The position numbers and the translations under genes are program-made. Below, piece after piece: positions 1 through 7,816 of a stretch of 64,000 nt of DNA. Source of the DNA: Planctomycetales bacterium (lineage in GTDB: Bacteria > Planctomycetota > Planctomycetia > Planctomycetales > Planctomycetaceae); assembly GCA_028285345.1 (NCBI GenBank), contig JANQPT010000019.1:1-64000 (forward strand), read 5' to 3'. Positions within the stretch are counted from its first letter, which is position 1. Each line of letters opens with the position of its first letter. The notes beneath the pieces are model-generated. The model saw only the letters and a program-made list of their open reading frames with translations. It searched no databases and was not told the origin of the DNA.

Positions 1-179
1 TTCACGGAGCCACGGACAAGATCGGCGCCTACCCGACCCGGGATCCGATTCCGCCAGAGGACTTCGCGCAAACGCTGCTGCATTTATTGGGCGTGCCGGC
101 AGAGTTCATGCTGCGCGACCAGTTGAACCGCCCGCTGCCGGCCTCCGCTGGAACCGCACAGCCGGCGCTCTGGAGTTGA
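1..179 (+). CDS. DUF1501 protein, C-terminal end (truncated by window edge)
   Basis: The reading frame enters from the left edge (first whole codon at 3) and ends at TGA 177-179. The residues HGATDKIGAYPTRDP, then PPEDFAQTLLHLLGV, closely match the end of the complete DUF1501 protein at 19317-20744 (STDKHAAYPTDHP, then GDVVATIYQLLGI). DUF1501 proteins belong to the alkaline-phosphatase/sulfatase-like fold, are usually exported by the Tat route and are very numerous in planctomycetes; their substrates are unknown. Only about 58 residues are visible, so catalytic residues and the export signal cannot be judged. Confidence 0.85.
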   Translation, partial: HGATDKIGAYPTRDPIPPEDFAQTLLHLLGVPAEFMLRDQLNRPLPASAGTAQPALWS

Positions 180-292
180 ACCGTTCGCCTGCAGCGGTTT
201 TCTCTCTACAATAAGGTCTGGCGGTTGCGCTGATCCCGATTTGGGACGGCCGCGCCGACGCTTTCAGAGGATTTTCAACGAGGAACCGCTTG

Positions 293-712
293 ATGTTCAC
301 CACAACCCGCCGCGTTCAATTTCACGAAACCGACATGGCGGGGATCGTCCATTTTTCGAATTTCTACCGCTACATGGAAGAAGCGGAGCATGAGTACCTG
401 CGGTCGCTCGACCTGAGCGTCTCGATGACGAGACCGGACGGCACGGTGATCGGCTGGCCGCGGGTCCGCGCCAATTGCGCATTCGAGGCCCCGGCCTATT
501 TCGAGGAAGAGATCGAAATCCGGCTGAGCGTCTCCCGCAAGGGGGTCAAGTCGCTGACGTACGACGTTGAGTTTTATCGCGGCGAGACACGTCTGGCCCG
601 CGGGATGCTGAAGACCGCCTGTTGCGTGATTGCGCACGGCGAGCCGCTGAAATCGATCGCCATTCCGGCGGAGATCGCGGCAAAGTTCGAGGTCGAATCG
701 GACGGTCAGTAA
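293..712 (+). CDS. Acyl-CoA thioesterase, YbgC/4HBT hot-dog family
   Basis: This 139-residue protein has the length and N-terminal signature of the YbgC-like 4-hydroxybenzoyl-CoA thioesterase family: residues FHETDMAGIVHFSNFYRYMEE contain the conserved Asp followed by a His in the hot-dog fold active site. It should hydrolyse acyl-CoA thioesters in the cytoplasm; the chain length preference cannot be read. An in-frame TTG at 290 directly precedes the ATG; I choose ATG 293 because GAGGAA at about 280-285 sits at a suitable distance. It stands alone: the DUF1501 gene ends 113 bases upstream and the next gene begins 215 bases downstream. In proteobacteria ybgC is next to tolQ, so a TolQ-like gene immediately downstream is a suggestive parallel, but this is inference. 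Confidence 0.9.
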   Translation: MFTTTRRVQFHETDMAGIVHFSNFYRYMEEAEHEYLRSLDLSVSMTRPDGTVIGWPRVRANCAFEAPAYFEEEIEIRLSVSRKGVKSLTYDVEFYRGETRLARGMLKTACCVIAHGEPLKSIAIPAEIAAKFEVESDGQ

Positions 713-927
713 TCATTGAGATCGACAGGAGCGCCCCGCGACATAGCGCATCGTTCGCTGAGCGTCATATCTCGAATCTTGTCGATTCCCATCTCATCCG
801 GTTTTGCATCAACCGCATTGTTAATTTGGGCCGATGATAACGATGGTAACGATTGCGCGCCCGGACCGTTTGCGCAGCTCAACTCGTCTCTCCATCACAT
901 CTCCCTTTTGAGAAGATCCTCTCCGCC

Positions 928-2400
928 ATGGCGACAGAAGCTCACGACAGCGGAACACCGGACCAATTGACCTTGAAAAAACGGGGATGGCTTGACGCCG
1001 CGATCGCCTCTCCGGTGTTGTGGGGCGCGGCGCTCACCGCCGGGTTCTACGCGGCAATTCCGCAGCTTCCGGTACACCGGGAGTTGTTGGAGCGGTATTG
1101 CATGGGCCATCCGTTGGCGTATTTTGAGACGGCGCTCTTTTTCCTGGGGATCGCCATCTTGGGAATCAAGGCGCTCGGTTTCGGCACGCAGAAACGAGTG
1201 CTGAAATTGGGTCTGCTGTCGGAGAAATTCGACGGCATTAGCGACGTGACGGAAAAGTCGACGCGAATTCTGACGCAAGTTCGCGAAATGCCGGCGCGAT
1301 TGCAGCGTACATTGGTCGTTCGACGGGTCATCGACATTTGCCAGTACGTGCGCGGAATGCAGTCGACTGGCAAGCTTTATGAACATCAGCAGTATCTGTC
1401 CGACATCGGCAGCGAGCAGCTACACAACAGCTACAGTTCCGTCCGCACGATTAGTTGGGCGGTCCCCATGGTTGGCTTTTTGGGAACGGTGATGGGAATT
1501 GCCATTGCGATCGCCAACGTCGATCCCCAGAAGCTGAGCGATTCGATTCCCGAAGTGACGGGCGGACTGGGCATCGCCTTCGACACGACGGCGCTGGCCT
1601 TGGGGTTGACCTTGGTGTTGGTCTTCATGTCGCAGTGGATCGAAAAGACCGAACAGAACATTTTGCACGAGGTTGATGACCTCACATTCAACAAAATCGG
1701 TGCATGGTTCGCGGTCGATGAGCGGGACACAAATCCGTTGCTCAAGGCGCAGCATCAGGCGGCCGACCATTTGCTGCAGCAGTCCGAGACTTTAGTTGCA
1801 CAACAGACCGATCTCTGGCGGACGAACCTGGAACAGTTGCGATCTCGTTGGGCGGAGACGTTGCAGTCGCAACAGGCCTCACTGGCACAATCGCTCAATG
1901 AGGGAACCGAAGCTACGCTGAGTGAGCACGCCGGCCAATTGGCGGCCGCTCGCCGTGAAATTCAGGAAGGCTACCGCACAGTCGCGCAGCAGATCGCGGA
2001 AATGCTGTCCGCACAACGGCAGGCAGGCGCCGAGCAGCAACTCGCGTCGCAGGAACTGATGGAACAGCAGCGCAAAATGCTGTTCGACGAAATTGCCACC
2101 GTCCGTGAGGACTTGCGTCTGCAAACCGAACAGATCACGAACACGATCGCCGGCGGCACCGAACAGTGGAAGAACGAAATCGGAACCGCTTCGGGAGTTA
2201 TGACCGCGCACCTGGACCAATTGCGACATCAGGGCGAATTGCTGTCGCAGATCGTGGAGCAGGAATCGAACCTGACGCGGCTGCAGCAGAGCTTGGCGGA
2301 GAATCTTCAGGCGGTGCGGTCGGTCGAGGCGTTCGACGAAACTCTGCACAATCTGAGCGCCGCGGTGCATTTGCTGACGGTGCGGACCAAGGCGGCGTGA
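928..2400 (+). CDS. TolQ/ExbB/MotA-type proton channel with long C-terminal tail
   Basis: This 490-residue protein has four hydrophobic segments at about 28-46, 62-84, 174-197 and 211-235. The last two carry the family hallmarks GFLGTVMG and GIAFDTTALALG, with threonines lining the channel in known TolQ/ExbB/MotA pentamers. After residue 236 there is a roughly 250-residue hydrophilic tail rich in Gln and Glu and predicted to be helical or coiled coil (QQSETLVAQQTDLW and similar). Typical ExbB/TolQ proteins are about 230-250 residues and lack this tail; ZorA of Zorya defence systems has a comparable one. ATG 928 is preferred over an in-frame TTG at 853 because the hydrophilic N-terminus and GAGAAG (910-915) fit. 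It is followed after 61 bases by two genes for single-helix partner proteins, suggesting one membrane complex driven by an ion gradient. Confidence 0.85.
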   Translation: MATEAHDSGTPDQLTLKKRGWLDAAIASPVLWGAALTAGFYAAIPQLPVHRELLERYCMGHPLAYFETALFFLGIAILGIKALGFGTQKRVLKLGLLSEKFDGISDVTEKSTRILTQVREMPARLQRTLVVRRVIDICQYVRGMQSTGKLYEHQQYLSDIGSEQLHNSYSSVRTISWAVPMVGFLGTVMGIAIAIANVDPQKLSDSIPEVTGGLGIAFDTTALALGLTLVLVFMSQWIEKTEQNILHEVDDLTFNKIGAWFAVDERDTNPLLKAQHQAADHLLQQSETLVAQQTDLWRTNLEQLRSRWAETLQSQQASLAQSLNEGTEATLSEHAGQLAAARREIQEGYRTVAQQIAEMLSAQRQAGAEQQLASQELMEQQRKMLFDEIATVREDLRLQTEQITNTIAGGTEQWKNEIGTASGVMTAHLDQLRHQGELLSQIVEQESNLTRLQQSLAENLQAVRSVEAFDETLHNLSAAVHLLTVRTKAA

Positions 2401-2461
2401 TTCTTGGTTTTCAGTTTCGTCATGGGCCAACTCTGTACGTTCCCACTTCAAAGAACTCAGT

Positions 2462-4822
2462 ATGAGCCGCCGTCAGACGCGCAACAATTTGTCCGTCTCG
2501 CTGTTTCCGTTCCTGGCGGTGCTCGTCTGCGCGATGGGGGCGCTGATCTTCTTGCTGATCGTGACTACGCGGATGATTGGGGATGAGAGTGTGCGGCAGA
2601 CGGCGGTCGTCGAACCGCCTCCGGAACTGCCTGCCGCGGAGCCGCCGGTCGAACCCGAACGGTTTGAGGACGTTCCTGCTTACGAAGCGCCGCTCCCGGA
2701 CGCGTTGGTCGCGGCACCAGAATTTGTGAGCCGAATCCCCGAACCGGTTGATCCGCCGGAGCCGAAAACAGTCGTGCCGCCGCCCCCCGACCCGAACGAT
2801 GAGTTGCGGCAGACGGTTGCGCGGCTGAAACGGGAGCGCGAGCGGCGCCGCCAGAAACGCAACGAGCAATTGGCAGAGTTGCAGGAAGCGGAACGCAATT
2901 TGGCGGACGCCCGCCGCAAGCTCGAGGAACACCAGCAAGCACTGAAGGAGATGCAGCGGGACGTCGCCCGGACTGCCGAGGACGAGCAGGCGCAACAGGC
3001 CGTTCGGCAAAAGCTGCTACTGCAGATACGGAAATCCGAAGATCGGCTGGTTGAGTTGGAACGCCGTCGTGCGACGGTTCCGAACGAATTTGCGTTTGTC
3101 CCCTACGACGGCCGGCGGGGCACGACTCGACGGCCGCTCTTTCTGGAGTGCACGGAAAAGGGAATTCGTTTCTTGCCGGAGGACGTATTTCTCGGCCCCA
3201 ATCAATTGGAGGGGTTCACCGAAGACTACAATCCGATCCTTGCCGGTGTGCGGGCGCTCGACGGCTATTGGAGACGCCAAGTGGGAACAGCGGTCGGTGA
3301 CTCGGAGGGAGAGCCGTATGTGTTGTTAGTCGTCCGTCCCGAGGGAAGCATCGCGTACTACTTGGCGCGGAAGTTTCTCAATAAGTGGAAGCAGCCCTAC
3401 GGATACGAACTGGTCGAGGACGATTTTTCCTGGCACGTTCCACAGGCCGATCCAAACGCCAAACAGCATTTGCAGCGGGCGGTCGCCGAAGTGCTCAAGT
3501 CGCGTCGGGATGTGGTGCGTAAACTGGCAATTCAAGAAACGTTGGGAGGTCTCTCCGAATTCCCCGACGCGGACGAATTGGCGGATGAGGATCTCCCATT
3601 CTCCAGCCAAATGTCGAATGCCTCGCGATTCGCCGCCAAGAATCGTCGGCACCGCAAGAAACTCGCTAAACAGCGTCGGGGACCGTTAGCGAAGCGCGGC
3701 AGCGGCGGAGAAGGAGGCGCGAATCCCCAGCGCGTTTATGGCGGCTTCTCGCCGGCGCCGACGACCCGCGATTCGTCGCGATCAGGTCTTACGGGCAGAA
3801 CCGAGTCGCGGAGTACGACCCGCGACGCCACCAACGGGTACGGTCAACTCCCGCGCCGTCTGCCGAGAAACTACGATCCGGTTCCCGGGTATGATCCTGT
3901 TCCGGGATCTGAACCGCACGCCGGAGCTGATCCCATGGGCACCGATCCATCGCCCGACTCGCCGTCGGGTGAAAACGACCGATTTGCTGCCGATGCGCCG
4001 ACGTCGGAGCGAGGTTTGCCCAAAGGCCGCCGGTCTACGACGACGTCGCCCAATCTCGACCCTCCCGGCAGCCCTGACGGCGTAAGAGTCGACAGTGAAA
4101 TCGTCGGGAATCAAAGCAGCGGGGCGGATCCCGGGACTCAAGCGACAGACGTTGGCGAACCGGCGTCGCCCGAAGATCAGCAGATGCAAGCTTACAAGCT
4201 GCAGCGCGTCCCGGACTCGGAACTCCGCAAGGAGCTGGGAGCGCGGAGTCTGCCGCCGCGAATGGCGCGCGATCTAAACTCGGCAAGGGCGCGCGGCGAC
4301 ATCCCCAACGTCCGCCCGCCGTCTCATGTTCCGTTGAATATCAATCCTCCCGGCAGCTCGGCGATGAATCCGCTCGCTAATCCCGCGGGACAGCCTCCTC
4401 TGCCGTCGCTGACGTTGAATCAAGATCAAACGAAATCGGTTCGCCGCAAAAATCTGGCGAAGCGCGGATGGGGATTGTCGCACCGGACGGGAATCGGCAT
4501 CGAACGCAACGTGACAGTGGTCATTACGTCGGATCGCATTCGAGTCGGCACGCTCGACATGGCGATCGGGCTGGGTCACGGCGAAACCGACCAGCAGATC
4601 GTCCGTGCGGTCGTCGTTGACATCGACGAGCATGCCAAATCGTGGGGAACGCCGCCGCAGGGATTCTATTGGGTTCCTTCGGTCAAGTTCCGCGTGGCCC
4701 GCGATGCCGAGCACATCTATCAAGTCATCGAACGGCCCTTGCGCGAAGGCGGACTCTCGACGAAGGCGGTCTACCTCCCCCGTGATGGAGCGACGAGCAA
4801 AAAAGCGGAGGTCAGTCGATGA
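2462..4822 (+). CDS. Large single-helix partner (ExbD/MotB-like position) with coiled coil and disordered linker
   Basis: This is a 786-residue protein with no assignable family. A short basic N-terminus (MSRRQTRNN) is followed by one membrane helix at about 12-38, a Pro/Glu-rich stretch (about 45-115), a strongly charged coiled coil (about 116-205), a folded-looking domain (about 207-360, including YVLLVVRPEGSIAYYLARKF), a long Arg/Ser/Pro/Gly-rich low-complexity region (about 385-640) and a final folded region (about 670-780). Topology matches ExbD/TolR/MotB: helix near the N-terminus, bulk in the periplasm. The membrane helix lacks the Asp that carries protons in ExbD and MotB. It lies between the channel gene and a second partner gene, whose start overlaps its stop by four bases (ATGA). 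I read it as a structural or load-coupling subunit of that complex (inference). Confidence 0.8.
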   Translation: MSRRQTRNNLSVSLFPFLAVLVCAMGALIFLLIVTTRMIGDESVRQTAVVEPPPELPAAEPPVEPERFEDVPAYEAPLPDALVAAPEFVSRIPEPVDPPEPKTVVPPPPDPNDELRQTVARLKRERERRRQKRNEQLAELQEAERNLADARRKLEEHQQALKEMQRDVARTAEDEQAQQAVRQKLLLQIRKSEDRLVELERRRATVPNEFAFVPYDGRRGTTRRPLFLECTEKGIRFLPEDVFLGPNQLEGFTEDYNPILAGVRALDGYWRRQVGTAVGDSEGEPYVLLVVRPEGSIAYYLARKFLNKWKQPYGYELVEDDFSWHVPQADPNAKQHLQRAVAEVLKSRRDVVRKLAIQETLGGLSEFPDADELADEDLPFSSQMSNASRFAAKNRRHRKKLAKQRRGPLAKRGSGGEGGANPQRVYGGFSPAPTTRDSSRSGLTGRTESRSTTRDATNGYGQLPRRLPRNYDPVPGYDPVPGSEPHAGADPMGTDPSPDSPSGENDRFAADAPTSERGLPKGRRSTTTSPNLDPPGSPDGVRVDSEIVGNQSSGADPGTQATDVGEPASPEDQQMQAYKLQRVPDSELRKELGARSLPPRMARDLNSARARGDIPNVRPPSHVPLNINPPGSSAMNPLANPAGQPPLPSLTLNQDQTKSVRRKNLAKRGWGLSHRTGIGIERNVTVVITSDRIRVGTLDMAIGLGHGETDQQIVRAVVVDIDEHAKSWGTPPQGFYWVPSVKFRVARDAEHIYQVIERPLREGGLSTKAVYLPRDGATSKKAEVSR

Positions 4823-5994
4823 GTCGCCGCAAGAAGAGAGCGGAGATGGAAACGGGGTCGGACTCGTTTCTGGATATCATTGCCAATATTGTGGGCATCC
4901 TCATCATCTTGATCGTGATTGCCGGCATCCGGGTCAGTCAGTTGCCGCAGGAGCCGACCGAACCGCCCGCTCTCGTGGAAGCGACACCAATTCCCGAACC
5001 AGAACCCGTTGAGGTCGAACCGCCCGCACTGCCGGAGGTGGTCCTCGGTGCGGCGTCGCTGGACCCCAGTGAGGAACTGCTCCCACCAGAACCGATCGAG
5101 ATGATTGCCGAAGCTGATCCGGAGCCCGAGCCCGGACCGCCCAAGCCCCCCGAACCGTCGCCGCAACTGCTGGCGGAGATCACACTGTTGGAGCAAGAGC
5201 TACGCAAGTTTGAGGCGGACGCGAACGATGCCGTCGCCACCTTGGCTGAGACAGTCCAAGCGGAGCGGAAGACGGGTGACGAATTAGCCGCTACGAAAGA
5301 GCACGCCAAAGCAGAGCTGCAGCGCCTGACAGTGCTTGAGGCACAGTTGAATGAGCAAAAACAAAAGATCGAGGATGATCGGGAACATATGGCGCTGCTG
5401 GCCGACGAGATCGAGGCACAGCGGAAACCTCAGAAAAATGTCAAGCAACTCACTCATCGTCTGACGCCGGTCAGTCAGGTCGTCGACGGCGAGGAGTTCC
5501 ATTTCCGCCTGGCCGACAACCGCGTTTCGGTCGTGCCTCTGAAGCAATTGATCGAAGAGTTGAAATCCGGAATTCAGCGGCGCAAATCCTGGCTGGCCCG
5601 CAGCCGATCGCATCACGGATCGGTGGGACCCATTTCCGGGTTTCGCATGCGATATCTCGTCGAGCGCAAACCGCTCTCGGTGGTCGAGGAATTGCAGTAC
5701 GGTTCGGGTACGTTTCGAGTAGTAGTTTCCGCCTGGCAATTGATGGCCACATCGGCGGTCAAAGCCGAGACGGTCGAGGAGGCGCTGCAATCTGATTCGA
5801 ACTTTGTAAACGCGCTGAAGCGCGCCCGGACCAATACGGCATTGACGTTCTGGGTCTATCCGGACAGCTTCGGCCTGTTTCGTAAGCTGCAGGAAGTGGC
5901 ACACCACAACGGATTCATCGTCTCGGCCCGGCCCTTGCCGGAGGGCGTGCCGATCGCCGGTTCGCCGCACGGCTCGCGCTCGGCGGGACAATAG
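4819..5994 (+). CDS. Second single-helix partner (ExbD/MotB-like), retains membrane Asp
   Basis: This 391-residue protein starts with MSRRKKR, has one membrane helix at about 17-40 beginning FLDIIANIVGILII, then a Pro/Glu-rich linker (about 48-112), a coiled coil (about 114-200) and a folded C-terminal region (about 210-380). Asp19 at the start of the helix is placed like the proton-carrying Asp of ExbD/TolR (compare the LID motif of ExbD). Its C-terminal stretch LTFWVYPDSFGLFRKLQEVA resembles the VVRPEGSIAYYLARKF region of the preceding protein, so the two partners probably share a periplasmic domain. The ATG overlaps the previous stop codon, which points to translational coupling and fixed stoichiometry. 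The exact family is not recognised. Confidence 0.8.
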   Translation: MSRRKKRAEMETGSDSFLDIIANIVGILIILIVIAGIRVSQLPQEPTEPPALVEATPIPEPEPVEVEPPALPEVVLGAASLDPSEELLPPEPIEMIAEADPEPEPGPPKPPEPSPQLLAEITLLEQELRKFEADANDAVATLAETVQAERKTGDELAATKEHAKAELQRLTVLEAQLNEQKQKIEDDREHMALLADEIEAQRKPQKNVKQLTHRLTPVSQVVDGEEFHFRLADNRVSVVPLKQLIEELKSGIQRRKSWLARSRSHHGSVGPISGFRMRYLVERKPLSVVEELQYGSGTFRVVVSAWQLMATSAVKAETVEEALQSDSNFVNALKRARTNTALTFWVYPDSFGLFRKLQEVAHHNGFIVSARPLPEGVPIAGSPHGSRSAGQ

Positions 5995-6049
5995 ATACGA
6001 CGTGATTCCGGCGCGTCAGTGATTCGGTACGGCTCTGCGCTGGAGCTGA

Positions 6050-6559
6050 TTACTCGTCGACCTGCGGAGGCTCGAGTTCTTTCGCAAGCTGGTCGGCGAC
6101 TAACTGAAAGACGGCCGCTTGAGGTCCGCCGACTTCCGCCAGCAGGCGATGGCATTTGATCGCATGCAGAGTAAATTCCCGGGATTCAACGGGCGGCGTG
6201 GGAAGTTGAACGCAGGTCCCGCAAGATTCGGGCGCTTCCTCGACGAGATGGAGGATCAGATCCAATCGTGACGAGGCCAAGAGCCGCGCCCGTGAATCGG
6301 CGGAGGCCGCGACGATAAATCGCGGAGCGGGTTGGGTGGAGTATTTCTTGTGCAGTGAAATCAGCCCGCCCAAAAAAGTGCTGTCCATGTACTCACATCC
6401 GTTGATGCAGAGTACCAGCGTGGGCTCGTCGACATGGTCCAACGTTTGCGACACGAACGCGTGGAAGGCGGGCCCTTCCTGCATTGTCGCCCGGCCTTCC
6501 AGGATCACGACGTAGTCGTCCCCGGAGCGTGTCAGCGTTAAACTCGAAGAACCACTCAT
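6050..6559 (-). CDS. STAS-domain protein (anti-sigma factor antagonist type)
   Basis: A 169-residue cytoplasmic protein whose first 110 residues form a STAS domain: LTLTRSGDDYVVILEGRATM, then PTLVLCINGCEYMDSTFLGGLISLHKKY. The MDST motif puts Ser60 at the site phosphorylated by anti-sigma kinases in SpoIIAA-type antagonists. A C-terminal extension of about 60 residues (HAIKCHRLLAEVGGPQAAVFQLVADQLAKEL) is not part of a minimal STAS domain. ATG 6559 is chosen over upstream ATGs at 6604 and 6631 because GGGAG precedes it at a good distance and the STAS fold begins right after it. No kinase or anti-sigma gene is adjacent. The gene is convergent with the membrane-module operon. Confidence 0.85.
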   Translation of the reverse strand: MSGSSSLTLTRSGDDYVVILEGRATMQEGPAFHAFVSQTLDHVDEPTLVLCINGCEYMDSTFLGGLISLHKKYSTQPAPRFIVAASADSRARLLASSRLDLILHLVEEAPESCGTCVQLPTPPVESREFTLHAIKCHRLLAEVGGPQAAVFQLVADQLAKELEPPQVDE

Positions 6560-6729
6560 CTGGAAGAGTCTCCCGCAACGTCGGCTGACGTCGTCCAGCC
6601 CCATGATGACAAGTTTTGCACGGCCCGCCAAGGTTGAATCGGATCAAGATCCGGCGAAGCGAGTCGAGGCAGTCTTGCATGGTGCGGATTGGACGCCGAC
6701 CGTGTTGTCGGACGAAACACCGCCGGCGG

Positions 6730-7320
6730 TCATGGTGTCGACTCCGCAGGATCGTAAATGACCACCTTCTCGATCACGTCACCGATTTGAATGGCGTTGA
6801 CCACGTCCTGGCCCGAAAGCACCTGCCCGAAGACCGAGTGCTTGCCGTCTAAGTGGGACGTCTCACGATGGGTAATGAAGAACTGAGAACCGTTTGTGTT
6901 CGGGCCGGAATTGGCCATGGACAGGACGCCCGGTCCGCTATGGCGCAATGCCGGGTGAAATTCGTCGGCGAACTTGTAGTCCGGACCCCCAGTCCCGTCT
7001 CCGTTGGGACAGCCGCCTTGAATCATGAAGTTGGGGATAACCCGGTGAAACGTCAGTCCGTCGTAGAAGCCGTCTCGTGACAGCTTGATGAAATTGTCGA
7101 CTGTTTCCGGCACTTTGTCGCTGTGGAGCTTAAGCTTGATGGTGCCGCGATTGGTGATGATGTCCGCCCGATGCGTCGGCCGATCTTTCACAGCGGGCGC
7201 ATAGTTCAATTCCTCGGATTGGGATTCGGATTCCGCGGACTGGTGCGCTGTGGAACATCCCTGGCCAATGATGCAAATGCCTAATACGGCCGCCAATACG
7301 CCGGTCGTGGAAATCTTCAT
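6730..7320 (-). CDS. Cyclophilin-type peptidyl-prolyl isomerase, lipoprotein
   Basis: This 196-residue protein starts with a lipoprotein signal (hydrophobic [13 protein letters not shown] followed by QGC at residues 20-22), so it is probably lipid-anchored in the periplasm. From about residue 50 it is a single cyclophilin domain, with [23 protein letters not shown], the core [20 protein letters not shown] and the substrate-site [10 protein letters not shown] all present; the catalytic Arg (FHRV) and Gln (FMIQGG) are retained. It should speed proline isomerisation during folding of exported proteins. The start at 7320 is supported by GGAGAA about eight bases upstream; a longer open frame to 7413 lacks this support and would bury the signal. 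Confidence 0.93.
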   Translation of the reverse strand: MKISTTGVLAAVLGICIIGQGCSTAHQSAESESQSEELNYAPAVKDRPTHRADIITNRGTIKLKLHSDKVPETVDNFIKLSRDGFYDGLTFHRVIPNFMIQGGCPNGDGTGGPDYKFADEFHPALRHSGPGVLSMANSGPNTNGSQFFITHRETSHLDGKHSVFGQVLSGQDVVNAIQIGDVIEKVVIYDPAESTP

Positions 7321-7816
7321 CAATTCGTTCTCCGTGGACTGGATCGAGAAATGCCGCGGCGGGGATCCGCCGCCGAACCGTACTTTGCAAAAGTCGGGGA
7401 GTCTAGCAGACAAGAGAAAACAGGTTAAGTCCGAGTCGTAACGGGGGACGGAGATTCTGAGGGGTCGGGGGATTGAGCTCCTTCAAAGCATTGAACGGAC
7501 CTCGTGAGAACCGCTAGGAACGGCCTAATCGGTCCTCCTCGACGGCTGCGAGCCGGAAACGGCGGCAGTTCTAAGTCTCGGGATGATACGACTTCCTATT
7601 GTGAACTACCCTTACCGCAACGGAACCAACCACAAAGTCCCGCCGAACCTCACTCCTTCCTGTTTCACCAACGTCCTCGTCCCGCGATTTCAATGCGGGC
7701 CGCGAAATCGTGGGTTTGAACCCGCCCGCGTAATGCCGTATCGGCATAAGCCGCTCACCTTGGCGAACTCGTAATCCTGATTCCAGAATTCCCTGATCTC
7801 CTCTGGAGTTCATGTT
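7321..7816. other. Gene-free region between divergent genes
   Basis: This interval separates the minus-strand cyclophilin gene from the plus-strand HDOD gene and must hold both promoters. Short open frames are present but none has a ribosome site, a domain or a biased composition. GGAG at 7805-7808 lies eight bases before the GTG start at 7817 and decides that start, because the nearby ATG at 7812 runs into a stop after two codons. I see no convincing tRNA, riboswitch or terminator. Confidence 0.5.

Noticed and set aside
928-5994. Interpretation of the channel module as a Zorya defence system
   Set aside because: The tailed channel is reminiscent of ZorA, but there is no peptidoglycan-binding OmpA-like domain in either partner and no ZorC, ZorD or ZorE gene nearby.
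7680-7735. Possible tRNA T-arm around GGGTTTGAACCCG
   Set aside because: The stem does not pair as a T-arm and no acceptor or anticodon arms can be built around it.
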